DNA of 16,758 nt from Verrucomicrobiia bacterium. GTDB taxonomy: Bacteria > Verrucomicrobiota > Verrucomicrobiia > Limisphaerales > UBA11358. Made by a program: the position numbers and the translations under genes. Location of the stretch: assembly GCA_030044395.1 (NCBI GenBank), contig JASHVW010000260.1, positions 1-16,758 of the forward strand, read 5' to 3'. The notes under the pieces were generated by a model. The model was not told where the DNA came from and did not search any database. It worked only from the letters and a program-made list of their open reading frames with translations. Position 1 is the stretch's first letter. Each line of letters opens with the position of its first letter. Shown here one piece after another: positions 14,561-16,758 of the stretch.

Positions 14561-14944
14561 TTCAGAGGCTCGCTCATCCTCCCCGATCTCCCCGTCGCCG
14601 GCACCTACGACCAGCGCCGCCACACCCTCAATTTCGCCTGCGCCGCCGCCAAAATCCCCGGCCACACCCGGCTCCATGAACCCATCCCGGACAACGCCGT
14701 CCTCCTCATTGCCGACTATCGTTGGGATGAAAAAGAGGATTCCCCCACTCGGCTATGGGACCTGTTGAAAGAATGCAACCGCTCACTCGGTTGCCAGTTC
14801 TATGAAGGCATCGTCGCCAAACGCGCCGATTCCCTTTACCCCGTCCAACTCCGCTCCCACGATTCCGATTTTCCATTCTGGGTCAAACACCGATGGGCGT
14901 GGTGGCTGTTGAACAGGCAAATCATCTGCGCTAATGGTGGCTAA
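14561..14944 (+). pseudogene. C-terminal fragment resembling an ATP-dependent DNA ligase
   Basis: The frame is open from 14483 (a TTG) to 14944, but credible protein-like sequence begins near 14561 (FRGSLILPDLPVAGTYDQ). YEGIVAKRADSLY matches the motif IV pattern of ATP-dependent DNA ligases (EGxVxK), and FWVKHRW could be motif V. The nucleotidyl-lysine motif I (KxDG) is absent, no good start codon or ribosome site exists, and the N-terminal part would run directly out of the end of the GH2 gene. I read it as a 5'-truncated relic left by a rearrangement. It has no functional link to the hydrolases. The ligase assignment rests on one short motif and is moderate at best. Confidence 0.42.
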
Positions 14945-15070
14945 TCCACAGAAGACGAATGCATGATGGTGAATATTGGAGCCCAACACTTAACGCCGAT
15001 GGCACTTCCTTTGTCCCCTTCTCGTCCTTCGCGCGACCAAATCCATCTACCAATCCATTGATCCAAATCC
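14945..15070. other. Intergenic stretch with no recognised gene
   Basis: Together with 14475-14560, this is the non-coding remainder of the 596-nt gap between the GH2 and tricorn protease genes; the ligase-like fragment lies between the two parts. Near 15040-15070 there is a short run of related CCAAATCC/CCAATCC words, probably trivial. No terminator hairpin is visible for the protease gene that ends at 15071 on the minus strand. Confidence 0.4.
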
Positions 15071-16758
15071 TTAATACGACTTGTTCGGATACGGCGGGTG
15101 GGGCGGTGGATTGGGCACGGGATGAAGTTTGAGTTGTGTTTGAAGATAATCAATGGCGGCGTCCAATTGCGCGTCATGGCCTTCAAACGTGGCGTGGGGC
15201 GGGTTATCCACTACGATGTCCGGATCAACGCCGTGGCCTTCAATCAGCCATTTTTTGCCATCTGGTCCGTACACGCCGGTTTCCGCCGCGGAGGCAATGC
15301 CGTTGTCCTCCAGCCAGTTATCGAACGAAAGCCAGATTTGGCCGCCCCATGTGCGCGTGCCAATCACTTTGCCGAGGCCGAGACGCTTAAATCCCTCGGA
15401 AAACGCCTCGCCGTCCGAAGCGGTGTTTTCGTCGCACAGCACAACCATTTGCCCGCGGAAGGCATACTGCATATTCCACGTTGGGTTGCCGACTCGCGGC
15501 TGCCAGTAAAACCAGGCCTTGCGCAGCAATTTTTCCAGGATCCAACTGTCAATGTTGCCGCCATTGTTGTGGCGCACGTCAATGATCAGTCCTTTACGGT
15601 CGAACACCGGGTAGAAATCGCGCGCCCAGGTATCAATGTCGTCGCCTCCCATGGCGCGCAAGTGGACATAGCCAATTTCGCCTTTGCCCAGTTTTTCCAC
15701 TTCCAGCCGGCGCGTATATTCCCATTCATCGTAGCGCAGGTTTCTTTCCTCTCCGGTACTGATGGGATTGACAATAACCTCGTGCGGTTTGGAATGCGGC
15801 GATTTCACGCTCAACAGCACCTGCCGGCCTGACTGACTGCGCAACAGCTCGGAAGGATCCGCGATGTTGGTGAGGGAGACGCCGTTGATGGCCAACAGGA
15901 TGTCCCCGTTTGTCAACTCCACGCCAGGTTTGGCCAGGGGTGATATCTCCGAGGGATAATCCGGGTCCGACAGGTAAATGTGTTGAATCCGGTAGCCGCC
16001 GTTGGCCTGGTCGCGGTCGAGCCGGGCGCCGAGCGCCGCGGGATTGACGTGCTCCGGCCCCTCCCGCATGTCGCCGCCTATGACAAAGATGTGCAGCGCG
16101 GACAATTCACCCACCATGTCGCCGATGAGGTCGCTCAATTCCTCGCGGTCGGTCACGCGGGCGACCAGCGGAAGGTATTTGTCACGCATCGCCGGCCAGT
16201 TCACGCCGTTCATGTGCGGGTCGTAAAAGTAATCGCGCATCAGCCGCCACGAAGACAAAAACATCTGGCGCCATTCCGCGCGCGGGTCCAATGGAAAAGT
16301 CCAGTTCCCCAAATCCACGCTTTTGTCCAGTGACGGCGAATCGGCATCCGCATCCACAATATAAAAATCGTCGCCCTTGTGGATGAGGATTTTTTTTCGG
16401 TCCAGGGAAAGTTCGTAATCAGCGACATCCCCGGCGTACGTCTTGGGCTTAATGTCCTTGTTTGTGATTTCCAGCGTCATCACGTTGTTTTTGGACGACG
16501 AACCGGAGCTCGTGGACATCCAATACAATCGCTTTTCGCCGACGGTCAGGTTTGAATAATTACCCGGCGGCACCGGCACGCGCTGCGTGCGCTGCTGGAG
16601 GCCGTTCAAATCAATCAAGACGGCAGGCGGTTTATTTGTTTTGGCCGGCGAGTCGGACTTCTCATCGCCGGTATGCAATTCATCGGCCGGCGTAAAGGGC
16701 GACCGTCCGCCTTTGAGCAGTGAAACCAGGTATATCTCCGCGGTTTCATCAAAAAACG
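15071..16758 (-). CDS. Tricorn-type S41 protease, C-terminal part (start outside window)
   Basis: The frame stays open to the window edge (the codon series continues to 16756), so the N-terminal beta-propeller is mostly missing; about 561 residues are visible. The order fits tricorn proteases: the end of a propeller (LTVGEKRLYWMSTS, LSLDRKKILIHKGDDFYIVD), the helical C1 domain (EWRQMFLSSWRLMRDYFYDP, then GELSALHIFV), a PDZ domain (about 15990-15760, GDILLAINGVSL), and the S41 domain with GLIIDVRHNNGGNID, DENTASDGEAF and GHGVDPDIVV. Counting from the Met at 16678, the probable catalytic residues are H196, S421 (in TASDGE) and E480, with spacings close to archaeal tricorn H746, S965 and E1023. 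The residue before the His is Leu, where archaeal tricorn has Ser745. The C-terminus is Pro-rich (NPPPHPPYPNKSY). Likely a self-compartmentalising peptidase or its exported bacterial relative. Unrelated in function to the hydrolase modules. Confidence 0.92.
   Translation of the reverse strand, partial: FFDETAEIYLVSLLKGGRSPFTPADELHTGDEKSDSPAKTNKPPAVLIDLNGLQQRTQRVPVPPGNYSNLTVGEKRLYWMSTSSGSSSKNNVMTLEITNKDIKPKTYAGDVADYELSLDRKKILIHKGDDFYIVDADADSPSLDKSVDLGNWTFPLDPRAEWRQMFLSSWRLMRDYFYDPHMNGVNWPAMRDKYLPLVARVTDREELSDLIGDMVGELSALHIFVIGGDMREGPEHVNPAALGARLDRDQANGGYRIQHIYLSDPDYPSEISPLAKPGVELTNGDILLAINGVSLTNIADPSELLRSQSGRQVLLSVKSPHSKPHEVIVNPISTGEERNLRYDEWEYTRRLEVEKLGKGEIGYVHLRAMGGDDIDTWARDFYPVFDRKGLIIDVRHNNGGNIDSWILEKLLRKAWFYWQPRVGNPTWNMQYAFRGQMVVLCDENTASDGEAFSEGFKRLGLGKVIGTRTWGGQIWLSFDNWLEDNGIASAAETGVYGPDGKKWLIEGHGVDPDIVVDNPPHATFEGHDAQLDAAIDYLQTQLKLHPVPNPPPHPPYPNKSY

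Noticed and set aside
15035..15070. Short direct repeats of CCAAATCC-like words
   Set aside because: Only two or three imperfect copies of a 7-8 nt word; not a CRISPR or a meaningful tandem repeat.

Overview
The window looks like a chromosomal carbohydrate-degradation locus from a Verrucomicrobiota bacterium, probably a soil or freshwater member of the Pedosphaera/Limisphaerales or Opitutae type. This placement is an inference. It rests on the PEP-CTERM sorting tail, exported plant-polysaccharide hydrolases without a SusC/SusD pair, a very large one-pass sensor kinase, a tricorn-type protease, and the lack of recognisable Shine-Dalgarno sequences at every start. No 16S or other marker gene is present.

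Layout. 1-579 (+) is the 3' end of a PEP-CTERM surface protein, closed by a strong intrinsic terminator. 827-6260 (+) is a glucuronoxylan module. It holds an unassigned secreted protein with a predicted TIM barrel, a Tat-type GH67 alpha-glucuronidase 8 nt downstream, and a GH10 endo-xylanase lipoprotein. 6328-10190 (-) converges on it and encodes a two-component system: a 1077-residue sensor histidine kinase and a NarL-type response regulator whose genes overlap by 4 nt. Upstream on the same strand, 10355-11545 (-) encodes a GH53 endo-beta-1,4-galactanase lipoprotein. 11546-11939 is a divergent intergenic region rich in palindromes, with a MITE-like element. 11940-14474 (+) encodes a GH2 beta-galactosidase. 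14475-15070 holds a decayed fragment resembling an ATP-dependent DNA ligase and otherwise nothing recognisable. 15071-16758 (-) is the C-terminal part of a tricorn/S41 protease whose start lies beyond the window.

How the parts may work together. GH10 cuts xylan, GH67 removes (methyl)glucuronic acid from the resulting oligosaccharides, and the unknown protein is probably a third enzyme in that pathway. GH53 cuts pectic beta-1,4-galactan, and GH2 releases galactose. The kinase lies between the two modules. Its extracytoplasmic part carries a PA14 signature whose two halves appear in swapped order, plus about six OB-like repeats. It is the natural candidate to sense hemicellulose or pectin fragments and control one or both modules.

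The least explained items are the unassigned protein at 827-2809, the sensor architecture of the kinase, the 157-bp element with terminal inverted repeats upstream of the GH2 gene, and glycine/phenylalanine-rich inserts found in two neighbouring exported proteins.
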